Assembly (NCBI GenBank): GCA_001600635.1
Contig: BCKL01000008.1
Span: forward strand, 777,770 to 841,769
Reading direction: 5' to 3'
DNA: 64,000 nucleotides
From: Leucosporidium creatinivorum
Lineage: Eukaryota > Basidiomycota > Microbotryomycetes > Leucosporidiales > Leucosporidiaceae
In this document: positions 1-9,815 of the stretch, one piece after another
Layout: every line of letters begins with the position of its first letter
How positions within the stretch are numbered: position 1 is the stretch's first letter
Translations under genes and position numbers: made by a program
Notes under the pieces: generated by a model
What the model saw: the letters and a program-made list of their open reading frames with translations, nothing else
Database searches by the model: none
Told to the model about the DNA's origin: nothing

Positions 1-231
1 CGAGGCGAGACGAGCCAGAACGGTGTGGTAGGAGGGAGAGAGCTGAGGCGGGCAAGGCTGCTCGATTTCGCTAAGTCCCAGCTCAGGCTTCACTGCTGAT
101 TAGTCCGTCTTCTGGTCGCCCAACCAGCTCTCAATCACAGGCCATTACTTCTCACACGTGTGTGCTCTGGTGCACGCGCCCCCTCGGCTATAAAGACTAC
201 GGTTCAGCTCGCTCGGCGCGGAGGGCAGTAT

Positions 232-827
232 CTGGACTCAACATGGTACAAGTACAAGGCCGGACTGTACCGTAACTTACTGCGGAAAATACAGCCCCTA
301 TCTCAAGCCTGACAGTACAATCACAGCTCCTCGGATCCGTCAGGCGCGTAACCGAGTGTCGAAATTAGCCAGCTCGGCGCTCGGCGAGTGGTCTACGAAG
401 CTCGACTTGGTCTTCAAACAGCTCGAGAGCTCACAATCGATGGTCAAGTAGTCGAGTGGTGAAACTCAGTCTTTCTCTGCTCATTCAAAGCTCTTGAGGC
501 GGGTTCAATTCACTTCGAAGTTCACTCGTTATCCTTCAGCGCCGGCTTTTCTCGCCAGAAAATTTATATTGACATGTACATTTTGTCAGGAGTTCATCCT
601 TTTGCTGCGCTTAACTTACTACACGACTTCTTGCTGCCTGCATGTAGCACAACATGTGATAATTTGCCAGCTCGGCGTTGACCTCGCGACCTTTTCTCCC
701 TTGTTCCGGCCGATGCAGATACACGATGTACCTGTACTGAGCTGTATCGCGTAACATTGCGGGGTAAACCGGTACAATACAAGTACAGAGGCCGAATCTT
801 GCAGGTTTTGTACCATGTTGACTCCAG
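232..827. repeat. Candidate TIR-bounded element (weak)
   Basis: CTGGACTCAACATGGTACAA at 232-251 is repeated in reverse complement at 808-827 with one mismatch in 20. Further weaker similarity continues inward (GTACAAG...GGCC, GTACCG). The word CAGTAT lies directly left of the left arm and four bases right of the right arm, so a clean target duplication is not shown. The interior has no transposase-like frame. It may be a small non-autonomous DNA element or simply an old inverted duplication. Confidence 0.25.
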
Positions 828-1261
828 GTGCCAGTATCGCCGAGAGGCGCTACGACGACACAGGCGGTGCGGGGACACCGCGGATTCATCCCAGCGAGTA
901 TTATTAACTTCCTTGTACAATAAAAGGTCTTTAGAGCCTCAGGAGTCGTCTCTGTAGCTCGCCAACTTGAGAGGAGTGGGAGCGCCTTCATTCCTCGGCG
1001 TTTCTGCGTTGAAGGAGAGATAGCTGTAGCTCGTGCTCACTCTCAAGCATTGAATTTGCCATTCGCACTGCCCTCAAGCCATCGCTACCTCAGTCCCATG
1101 CTTGGGAGGCCTAGAGAAGCTTCGCCGAAGTGTTCGCCGAGAAACGTCTCCAGCGCAAGAGCTACAGATGCTGCAAGCTTCTGCTTCGAGTCAGCGGCTC
1201 TATGGAGCTATATCTTCATCCCTGTGGCCTTCTGTACCTCATCAAGTCCTCCCGCGCCAAA

Positions 1262-1421
1262 CACAGGTGGTCAGCGGGAAACAGGTGTCCCTCCGCTGTG
1301 GCTTAAACAGGTGGTCAGCACCTGTGAGTTACTACAGCGGCGCACCACCTGTTTCTGTAAAATACAGGTGGTCTGCACCTGTGGATCTGCCCCACACAGG
1401 TGGTCAACACCTGTGAAATAC
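1262..1421. repeat. Tandem short palindromes, CACAGGTG/CACCTGT
   Basis: Four or five units of ACAGGTG-GTCAG-CACCTGT type follow each other within 160 bases (for example 1308-1328, 1366-1386 and 1395-1418). Each can fold into a 7-bp hairpin with a loop of about 5 nt. They start about 15 bases beyond the LINE-A pol stop, so on the minus strand they lie at the start of its 3' untranslated region. A role in RNA recognition by the LINE RT is conceivable but not shown. Confidence 0.6.
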
Positions 1422-1435
1422 AACGGCTAGATTTC

Positions 1436-2580
1436 TCACGGTGCAAAGGTCACGAGCGACTGGCACTGCTCGTCGTCCAGGCCATCATCTTTCCCCTTTA
1501 GGTAGCTCAACGAGCGCTTCTTAAGCTCCGTCACTAGTAGCCCACGCTCCTGCGCACTTGCTGTGCAGTACCGGAAGATGTGAGCCTCGGTCTCGTTCGG
1601 CGCGCCGCAGCCCGAGCAGTCCGAGTTGCTGTCAAACGCTCACTCACTCGCTCGGCTGTCGGTAAGCACTGAGCCCGAATCTGTAGCTGTGTCTGCGCGA
1701 CGTAAGACGAGACAGCCCGAAGGTACGGATACGCGGGCGGAGCAAAGTTCAGTCGGCCGAGCTCGGCGATGGCTTGCTTCGACTTCGGCGGTAGAAGCGC
1801 CTTCTGAGTTTCAACAAGTTGATCTGTAAGCACAGTAGTGATGTTTCCCTCAATCCAGCCGCCATCGATCTGAAGTGCCAAGCGCTGGAGCATAAAGTCG
1901 GGAAAGGGAGCAGCTAGCGTCGCCGAGAGGTGGCCGTCCTTTGCCAGTTGGTCAGCTCGGTCGTTCAGCAGAGAGTCACTGTCCTCTGCCTCCGTATGCG
2001 CCTTCACATGCTTCAGTGTGACATTGGGAAACCGGTGGAGGGGGCATTGGAGCCAAGCGTAGTGAGCGCGCCCCGCGAGCGAAGGGGCCAGCACGGTCGA
2101 ACCTCCCTGCCATTCCTTGCTCCTCTTCACAGTATTGAGGTGGTCGGTAAGCATTGTCACAGCTAGAGGAATCACAGTGCCGGGCAGCGCAAGGCAGGCT
2201 GCGATGAGCGCCATCACCTCGCCTTGCCCAATCGAGCTTTGTGCGCCGAGGGCGAGGCTGAACTCCTTCGGTCCGACTACAGCGACTGCAGTTGACTTGA
2301 GCGACCCCATGAGTGTAGTAAGGGAGCCATCTGTTGCCCATGTATCTGCAGCCATGCCCTCCGGCTGGTTGGCCAGTGTACGAATCGAGCTAGTGAGCAA
2401 GCTTTCGGCCAGCTCCTGCCGCCATCTCGGACTCAGCAACAGCTGCGGCGGGCCCTGTATGAAGCGCAAAAGTGGGCCAGCTCTTAGCCAGGAGACTACC
2501 TTGACCGATGCGTTGTTGTACTGGCCGCCGAAGCACTCCACCCTGCGCTCTCGGTTGTGGCACTGCTCGGTCTGCAGCTG
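1436..2580 (-). pseudogene. LINE-A pol, RNase H and C2HC zinc-knuckle part
   Basis: The RNase H fold is recognisable by its four acidic sites: WATDGSLTT, the glutamate in GQGEVMALIAA, the aspartate in MLTDHLNT, and NDRADQLAKDG. The basic KHVKAHTEAED segment lies before the last site. A knuckle of the form CSGC...ETEAHIFRYC follows near 1560-1625, in a different frame from the RNase H, so a single-base shift lies around 1640-1700. The pol frame then ends with TGA at 1436-1438. An in-frame TGA at 2581-2583 separates this part from the RT connection domain. Such knuckles are typical of LINE C termini and are thought to bind nucleic acid. Confidence 0.8.
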
Positions 2581-5293
2581 TCAGAGGTATCCTGCTCCCC
2601 ATTGCGCTAGCTTTGTGATTGCGGCTTTGACATTGGGCGCAGGTGTAGGGGACTCGTTCCCAATACGCATCAGGTGCACAAGTTGAACCTCTCCGCGTAG
2701 AATGTAAGACTGATCCGCTTCGATGAGCCCCGCCGAGCCGAGCGCCGCCAAGTAGTCGAGCACTGTGTTCCAAGCAACAGGTACCTCGCTGAGAGACCCG
2801 GGGAAGCTCAGTCGCTTTGCTTTACCAGGTAGGAAAGGCTGAGAGCAGGTGTGCCCGCGGCACTGCAGGTCGGCCAGAGTGATGCGCGCCATCGCTGAGT
2901 AAGCGCCGAGGTGGTGGTTCAAATCTCGCATGACACCGGTGATTGCAAGTGCTCCGTTTTTGCGCCAGATGCTCGAGAGCCCGAATCCCCAGTGCTGTAC
3001 CGGAAGAGTAAGCACCATTGCGGAAGGGGTGAACGGCAGGTCAAGATATCTCGCAACGAGTTCGGCGATGGCGCCGTCGAGCTTTTTCGCTTGATCACTA
3101 GTAACTGGGCAGAGGGTGAGGCGGGCGCGCACCTTACTAATGATATTCTGCTCCACAAACCGGAGAACTGCCGTAAACGGGAGCCGCTTTGTTGTGAGAG
3201 CGGGAATGGCGCTCCGAGCGATCATTGCATGAAGACTGTCAAACTGAGCGTTCGGCAAGTTAATGACCGTCCGGAGGAAGGTTAGGCAGGGCTGTATGTA
3301 CCCTTACTGTGTGCTCCCCTGCTGTGCCTCTGACTTTCAGCGACTGCGGTCGAGGTGTGGAGGTTTTCCCGAGCACGTAAGCGACCGACTTTTCGGTCCA
3401 GTCCGTGCGCGAGCCGTACACCTCTTGGAACGATTCCCGCACGTATGTGACATTGCTGAGTGCTTCCTCAGTCAGTGCCACCAGTATCGAGTCGTCCATC
3501 GCATCGACTTGCCTCAAGCGCAGGATGGTGTCGTCAAGCGGCGTGTGAGGGTCGGCAAGCCGGCCATGTTGTGAGCGCAGGACAACGGTGCCGGGGATGT
3601 TCTGCTCTTCAAGGTAGTAGTATCCCATCGCCATTGCCATACAGAATCGCAGCGGATTAGGAGGGTCTCCCTGCTTCATTTGCCCGTCGACTTCGAAGCT
3701 TGGCGCAAGCCCGTAAGGCGTTTTGACTCGGAAAGCGCCGCGAGCAAGGCAAGCTCGGTCAAACAGCTCAACAGACGGGGGAAAACCAAAGAACCTGTAC
3801 GCGTCATAGCCAGCCTCTGCCCGAAGGAGGTCAAATCCCTTCTTCTGGTCGCGAACAAGTGCAAAGATTGGCGTGTCGGTTCGAACAGCCCAGCAGTCAA
3901 GCTGTGCCAGCAGGCTGGTGAGGTCTCGCGCCTGCACTCCTGACTGTACCGCTACCTGCGTCTCGGGGATCATGTGGTGTTGCATAGTGTGTGCTTGGGC
4001 GAGCTGCGTAAACCATGAGGCGGCTGTCACGGCGAGGAACTTTCCGAAGCAGACCGCTCTGTAGTTAGATAGCTCTGTGAAGAGCCCTCGGTTCTTGTAC
4101 ATTGGCAGCAAGTAGTGGTCTCGCAGCCGGTCGAAGTAGTTCTCACTGAGGACAAAGTTGAGCAAGGCGACAACAATTCGCAGGGCGCCGTCGCCGAGCA
4201 AGCTGATTGTCCACTTCTCCCAGCTATCCGGGCCCGGCGAGGGGGTCTGGTTGCCCTTCCGCAGCAGTGCTCGAAGTGATTCAACTGTTAGCAGCTGTGG
4301 CCATATAAACGGGGAAGCCGCTGCGAGCGTTTGAAACTTTGCTGCCGTCGCCGAGTTGAGCCAAGGGCGATGAGCGGGCAGGGGAGTCGGGTCCTTCGCA
4401 AAGAGCTGCAAGAAGTAGTCGGTGCAAGCTTCTTTTATGTCCTCGGGCTTCCCCTGCACTCCAGTTGGCGTCGAGACAGCCAGTGGCGTTACCGAGTCGG
4501 TCCAGCTTGCCAGCAGCTTCTTCGTCGAGCTCCCTTTCACCACCTGCTGCACCTTGTACTGGTCGCGCCGAGCTTGCTCTTCACGTCTTTCTTTCCGCTC
4601 GAGGCTGTACAGCGGCTTACTTAGCTTGTTTCGCACCGTCTTTGCCGCCTCAAGAGGGCTCGTGTCGGGCCGCTGAGCTCGTTGCTGGCGGACTGCGGTC
4701 AGCGCTTTGGGCAGCCATTTGTACACGCCCCTTCGCGTCTGCAGAGTATGTAGGTACCCCTCTTGCAAAGCGTGGATGAGGCGGTTCAGGTGGTGAACGT
4801 CCGCCGCGCGGCAGCGGTACTCCTTCGACCCTCGCCACGGCTTTCTACCTGCGCTCCCGCCTCGCTTTCCGAACACTGCTTCGCCAGTCTTCACCAGCAC
4901 ATCTGTCATCTGCTCGTAGACTGTATCCCATTCGGCAGGGCTGGAGATTCTCTCATCCGCAGCGGCGAGTTTTGCAAGCTCAGCGCTTGCCGAGATTGCC
5001 TCGTCGACTGCCGTAACAAATGCCGCTTGCAGCGGGGAGCCCTTTGCAGGGATCTTGATTCGCTTGGGACCTGTATCTTCCATCAACGGTGCCGGGGGTG
5101 CACAGCTGGGAAAGGCAACTTGCGCAAGGATCGGCCGGCGGTCGCTGCCAATAACTTTAGCGAGCGTGCGGATGTCGCTCAACTGTACTGGAGCTGACGT
5201 AGCTAAGCGGTCAAGGACTCGCTGGCCATCACCAAACTGCAGCCTCAGCATTGAACGCCTGGTAGGTCCAACTCTCGGCGAGGGAGAACTCAT
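2581..5293 (-). pseudogene. LINE-A pol, reverse transcriptase and thumb/connection
   Basis: The RT copies element RNA at a nicked target. Fingers and palm lie in the 677-codon frame 5293-3260. Motif A reads ALVRDQKKGFDLL, motif B GQMKQGDPPNPLRF, and the catalytic pair lies in VDAMDDSILVA. The following 2581-3258 frame (about 225 codons) carries the thumb and the stretch leading to RNase H. It is one base out of register with the RT frame near 3260-3275. The upstream junction with the endonuclease near 5255 is also shifted by one base. The spacing of breaks, roughly one per kilobase, suggests an old copy rather than programmed frameshifting. Confidence 0.85.
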
Positions 5294-5939
5294 CGTCGGC
5301 TGACCATATATCGTTTCCTCTCGTCTCCCGTAGAAACTTCAAGTATGAATGTGCTGCTGCGTTCAGTCGGAACACGCGGGCCGAGCTCTCACGGGCGTTG
5401 AGGGTCGCATTAACGTCGCCGAGCAAGGCCCAAGCGGGAGGGCCGTCTCTCATCCACTGCGTCAGTCGGGCATAGAACGGTTGTATTGTCTCCCTATCGT
5501 CGCCATAGGGACAGTAAGCTGAGACTATGCGCACCGTTTCCATGGAGCCGTCTGCTTTCGGTAGGAGCAGGTCCGCCGCTGCCATCCTTCCGCCAAAGCT
5601 GCAGGCTTGGAAGGTGTGGGTGGCTATCAGCGGGATGCTTTTTCGCACCAGAAGTACCGTACCATACTTCCATCTTCCTCCTCCCTCAGTTGGTTACGAC
5701 TCGCTGTGTACCACTTGGTAGCCCTGCGTGTGAAGCGGGAGCTGAGTTGCCATCGGCCACTTCAATTCGATCAGACCAATGGCATCGAATCCTTGGTCAA
5801 GGAGGAGCTGTACGCTTGCCACTTTATTTGGATTGCCAAGCCCGTTCACGTTGAGTGCAAGCAGTCGAAGCGGTGTGTGAGCGTTCGCTGAGTTCGCAAG
5901 GAGCACGACAGTGATGAGAAGCACGGAAGAGCTGGGCAT
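5229..5939 (-). pseudogene. LINE-A pol, AP-type endonuclease domain
   Basis: This domain nicks the target DNA in target-primed reverse transcription. The start LRLLALNVNGLGNPNK carries the asparagine strand typical of exonuclease-endonuclease-phosphatase folds. IGLIELKWP holds the metal-binding glutamate, and SAYCPYGDD and ALLGDVNATLN follow in the usual order. An in-frame TAA (about 5694-5696) divides the domain, and the frame to the RT shifts near 5255. The ATG at 5937-5939 opens a short hydrophobic leader before the domain. That leader may be a chance ATG, since the upstream ORF1-like frame runs straight into it. Confidence 0.75.
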
Positions 5940-7262
5940 TGTCAGGCTGGTTAAGACTAATAAAGTACAGCGAGATAGAGTTGAAGTGATTGGAGACGTG
6001 AGCCGGTGCATTCTCGCGTGTTGGGCGTTTGGTAGGAGGTGAAGAGCCGGGGAGGGAACGGGCGCCGGGTCTGAGTCTGGGTCACGAGGAAGGAGAGAAG
6101 GGTGTCGAGCAGCGTGTAGGGAGAGTCGAGGCGGTGAGGCCAAGGGGAGCGGTGAGCACTGCTTGTGGGTCACGACTGGGGGAGACAAGTCAGCGCTGCT
6201 CTCTTTCCCGATCGCGAAGCCGAGGGGACTCAAGCTCACCTGCATCGCGTTAGGGTCAGCTGCGGCGCCGCTGGGCCCGCCTTGTTGCTGTTGCTGCGAT
6301 GACAACTGCTTTGACCGGGCCATCATGTCGCTGTGGAGCGAGGGCTGCCCGAGTTGAGGCGCCGAACCAGCAACTTCGAGGAGGCGATGAGGGCGCTTCT
6401 TGTTGGTGATGCCAGAGGCGGGAGTGTCGTTGGCGTCAAGAAGGAGTTGGCTCTGGTGGGTGGTGGTGGTGTGCTCCTGTTCCGCCGCTGTGAGGGCGTT
6501 CTGGGCATCCGCGACGCAGCCGGTGAGCTCCCTCGTCGTTGCAAGGGCCTCCTCGTAGCGTTTGGTTGCCATTTGTTGCTGTGCAGATGTGGTATACGTA
6601 GAGGTTGTGTGTTGGTGGGTGTGATGAGCAGGGAGCAGTCGAGGTTGAGGGGAGGAGCATAGCGAAGGCGGGTCAGCGGCAAAGCTTGATCGCGGGAGAC
6701 AATGGCAACTGGAGAAGGGCGGGGGAGAGGGACAACGTACCATGGTCTTGTTACCAGGAGTCATTGCTATGAACATCAACGAGGACTCCTCAGCCTGCTT
6801 GCTAGCTTGGATTTTAGCTTCGAGTTGCGCCACTTCCGTCTTGGCCGAAGTAAGTCGGGAGCTGGACTGGGTGATGGCGAACTGCACTTGATGTTGACAA
6901 TTGAGCATCGAGAATTGTCGAGCTGAAGATTCCACCACACTGGTGATCATCTCCCGCAGGCCGTCGAGCTCGTTGTGGATGCCGTTCATTGCTTGCGCCT
7001 GAGCGAGGGACTTGGCGGCGGCGCCTGAGGATCGTTGTTTATTGTTGGTAAATGCAAGGTGGCGAGCATCGTACTCGAGGTCCATTGTGAGGCCGGGGTC
7101 GGCGGTGAACTCCATGTTACCCATCCTGGGAGGCAGCACCTGTTGTGCGTAGGAGGTCTGGTAAGCGCCGAGATTCAAGCGGAGAGGGAGCAAGAGAAGC
7201 GAAGCGAGGGGCAAGCGTACCTGTAGCGCAGTAGTGTCAATGAGTCGAGATGAGCATCCATG
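5940..7262 (-). CDS. LINE-A ORF1-like coiled-coil region with candidate introns
   Basis: Minus-strand exons encode a Gln/Ala-rich, probably coiled-coil segment (heptad-like stretches around AAKSLAQAQAMNGIHNELDG and KTEVAQLEAKIQASKQAEE). LINE ORF1 proteins are often coiled-coil RNA chaperones, so that role is inferred. Splice-like signals divide it. GTACGC...CTTACCAG (7222-7163) joins codons in phase 0. ATG|GTACGT...ACAG (6740-6579) contains GCCGCTGAC, removes 54 codons and keeps the frame. CAG|GTGAGC near 6236 is followed by GCGCTGACTT...CCCCAG. The excised parts are Pro/Ser-rich and low in complexity, unlike the exons. The 5' side runs into the assembly gap. Confidence 0.45.
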
Positions 7263-7268
7263 GGCGAG

Positions 7269-8143
7269 NNNNNNNNNNNNNNNNNNNNNNNNNNNNNNNN
7301 NNNNNNNNNNNNNNNNNNNNNNNNNNNNNNNNNNNNNNNNNNNNNNNNNNNNNNNNNNNNNNNNNNNNNNNNNNNNNNNNNNNNNNNNNNNNNNNNNNNN
7401 NNNNNNNNNNNNNNNNNNNNNNNNNNNNNNNNNNNNNNNNNNNNNNNNNNNNNNNNNNNNNNNNNNNNNNNNNNNNNNNNNNNNNNNNNNNNNNNNNNNN
7501 NNNNNNNNNNNNNNNNNNNNNNNNNNNNNNNNNNNNNNNNNNNNNNNNNNNNNNNNNNNNNNNNNNNNNNNNNNNNNNNNNNNNNNNNNNNNNNNNNNNN
7601 NNNNNNNNNNNNNNNNNNNNNNNNNNNNNNNNNNNNNNNNNNNNNNNNNNNNNNNNNNNNNNNNNNNNNNNNNNNNNNNNNNNNNNNNNNNNNNNNNNNN
7701 NNNNNNNNNNNNNNNNNNNNNNNNNNNNNNNNNNNNNNNNNNNNNNNNNNNNNNNNNNNNNNNNNNNNNNNNNNNNNNNNNNNNNNNNNNNNNNNNNNNN
7801 NNNNNNNNNNNNNNNNNNNNNNNNNNNNNNNNNNNNNNNNNNNNNNNNNNNNNNNNNNNNNNNNNNNNNNNNNNNNNNNNNNNNNNNNNNNNNNNNNNNN
7901 NNNNNNNNNNNNNNNNNNNNNNNNNNNNNNNNNNNNNNNNNNNNNNNNNNNNNNNNNNNNNNNNNNNNNNNNNNNNNNNNNNNNNNNNNNNNNNNNNNNN
8001 NNNNNNNNNNNNNNNNNNNNNNNNNNNNNNNNNNNNNNNNNNNNNNNNNNNNNNNNNNNNNNNNNNNNNNNNNNNNNNNNNNNNNNNNNNNNNNNNNNNN
8101 NNNNNNNNNNNNNNNNNNNNNNNNNNNNNNNNNNNNNNNNNNN
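7269..8143. other. Assembly gap (N run)
   Basis: These 875 bases are N. Blocks on both sides (7164-7223 and 8175-8236) are near copies of each other, so the gap probably reflects a repeat the assembler could not resolve. The true length is unknown. Reading frames drawn across it mean nothing. Confidence 0.98.
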
Positions 8144-9250
8144 GGAGAAGGGGAAGGGAGGTAGAGAGAGAGCAAGGTCAGCGCCGAGGTTCAAGCGGAG
8201 AGGAAGCAAGAGAAGCGAAGCGGGGGGCAAGCGTGCCTTGATGGTCTCACAAGCCATAGCAGCTGTCACAAAGTTTGAGCAGTAGATGATGGTCCATCCT
8301 TGTTCCCAGGGGCCGGTGCCAGTAGCGGCGAACATGTCCGAGCCGAGAACATCCCCAGCAAGCTTGTGCTTCTCCATGTACGCCTTGATCTCGGCGTGGG
8401 CGTGGTGGACGATCGCATCGTGCAACACTTGCGCGTGGTATCCGGTAATCCGAACGGCGAAGGGTCCTCCGGGCGCCAGCGCCTGCGAGCGTTTAAACTG
8501 ACCGAAGACGGTGGTGATGTTGTCAATTGCCCCGAGGCCGGTGCCAGCAACTCCAGGTTGGATGACATCTGCCTTAAAGGTGTTGTAGGAGCGCGTAACA
8601 TTGGACAGCACAGCGAGCATCCAGTCGTTGTGGAGGAGGCGGACGGTCACGTTGATCGCTTGCTTCGAGCGGGGCTGTTGGGTGGGTACAGTGTCGGGGT
8701 GAGTGATGATTGTGGGAGATTGTGAGTGAAGCGGTGGGTCAGCGGTGCTCCGAGCAACATGTACCAGCCCTGCGCGGCGCACCTTCTTGATCATTACCGC
8801 CGAGAATTTGAATCCGTGGTTGGTCAAGTGGGTCCTAATTGCCTTCTCGAGTGCCGTCGTATCAACGCGGTTGAGGTCGTCCCATTCCTTGCTCTTGCTG
8901 ACCGTTGCGTTGGGAGTGAACCTGAGGTCCACGTCTTGAACTCGGTCGGCTCCGGCGGTGGCCACCCAATGAGCGCAGAGGTTGAAGCTCCAGGGGTCTT
9001 CAACAGCAGATGTGCAGTTGGTGAACTTGCTGAGCAGATCGATCAACCCGTAGGTCAACGTGACAGGGACTGCATAAGGGTTAATGTTGCCGAGGTCAGC
9101 GCCGAAGCTTGCGCGGCTCGGAGAGAGTGTAAGGGAAGGACAGCATCTCACCTGGAGGGTCATAGGGATGATGTCGAATGCAATGTAAGGAGGTGGGTTT
9201 CCGTTGTGGAGAATGTGGTGCCAGAAGCAAGGAGGAGCGGAGGGGGGCAA
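8144..9250 (-). CDS. LINE-A ORF1-like protein, upstream part
   Basis: The minus strand keeps a long frame with protein-like composition, for example LTYGLIDLLSKFTNCTSAVED and GGPFAVRITGYHAQVLHDAI. I recognise no domain. Splice-like signals again fit the host intron style: CCAG|GTGAGA with GCGCTGAC and TATGCAG (9151-9070), AAG|GTGCGC with CCGCTGAC and CAACAG (8782-8675), and AAG|GCACGC at 8238 as a donor leading into the gap. The 82-nt intron would leave the frames out of step, so the copy is degenerate or the base calls are imperfect. It could also be a separate gene fused to the LINE by rearrangement. Confidence 0.4.
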
Positions 9251-9291
9251 AAAGAGGTCAGCGCCGAGGCTTGGTGGAAGGAGTATGGAAG

Positions 9292-9440
9292 CCTGAGGTC
9301 AACTGCTTCAGACTAGCTCCTTACAGACATGCTACAACTACTCAAAACTCACCTGAGGTCAACTGCTTCAGACTAGCTGAAGAGAGACCCAGGTGAGCGC
9401 CCGGCCTCGGGTCTTAACCCCAAAGACTCGCTTCCCTCAC
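9292..9440 (-). mobile_element. Diverged Copia LTR fragment
   Basis: On the minus strand the stretch reads TTAAGACCC...GGGCGCTCACCTGG...TCTCTTCAG, then a 24-base block that is repeated after about 38 bases (9296-9319 and 9355-9378). The two Copia LTRs at 12252-12642 and 18589-18980 share the same layout: TTAAGTCCC, GGGCGCTCAC, CTCTTCAG and then a duplicated block with GTGAGTTT behind it. It is therefore probably an LTR end of a related family. It is incomplete and looks older than the other two LTR copies. Confidence 0.5.
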
Positions 9441-9815
9441 TTCAAACAAATCACTCTGCACTCCTCCTAGATGATACCCAGTGGGAGTAAACCCTCTTGA
9501 GCAAGTACCTGGCCGAGAGGGACGAGCAAAAGTTGACGAGAGAGGGCCAACACTTGAAGGCGCGCCGAAGAGGAATCGAACCGATGGGAGATGAACTTGA
9601 GGAAGACGTCCTGATGGTGTACATGATGAGGTAGATGATGAGATAGATGATGATGATGATCTCGTGGTAGAACTCGTGGTAGATGCCGATCATGAGGTAG
9701 TAGTCCGCCGTCTCAACAAGGAGAGGGAGACGCAGAGCAAGCGAGGTGGTGTTGTTACCGAGGTGGGAAGGCTTACTTTTGCAAATTCCATCTTCACAGC
9801 TTTGCATGTAGTCGA
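9441..9815. other. Unassigned spacer with GAT microsatellite
   Basis: No gene is supported. The stretch contains imperfect (GAT/GAG)n repeats at about 9615-9665. The minus-strand frame through it (LSIVIDYMQSCEDGICK and onwards) may continue the unknown ORF at 9816-11579 after a frame change, but I cannot show this. Confidence 0.4.

Larger units (their letters stand above)
1..1435. other. Non-coding stretch downstream of LINE-A
   Basis: No host gene is supported here. Open frames are short, overlap on both strands and match nothing I recognise. The stretch holds a pair of inverted 20-mers (232-251 and 808-827) and a cluster of CACAGGTG/CACCTGT palindromes (1262-1421), listed separately. The part next to 1436 is probably the 3' untranslated region of the minus-strand LINE; where that element ends is not clear, as I see no poly-A or short-repeat tail. 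Confidence 0.5.
1436..9250 (-). mobile_element. LINE-A: degenerate non-LTR retrotransposon with RNase H
   Basis: Reading down the minus strand, the element shows ORF1-like sequence (9250-5940), an AP-type endonuclease (5939-5229), reverse transcriptase (5293-2581), RNase H and a C-terminal C2HC knuckle (2580-1436). An RNase H behind the RT is known from the I and Tad groups of LINEs; the exact clade needs a tree. The pol part has about five interruptions, so this copy is dead unless some are sequencing errors. The 5' limit is unsure and may reach 11579. An assembly gap (7269-8143) interrupts the ORF1 part. Confidence 0.8.

Noticed and set aside
3260-5293. Programmed frameshifts joining the LINE-A pol frames
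   Set aside because: There are about five interruptions including in-frame stops, not at a single slippery site, which fits decay or base-calling errors.
7175-8285. Several 300-690 codon frames through 7269-8143
   Set aside because: They consist mostly of N and are open only because the sequence is unknown.
9555-9600. tRNA-like B box (GGTTCGATTCC) on the minus strand near 9570
   Set aside because: The T stem has two mismatched pairs, no A box lies at the right distance, and no acceptor stem closes.
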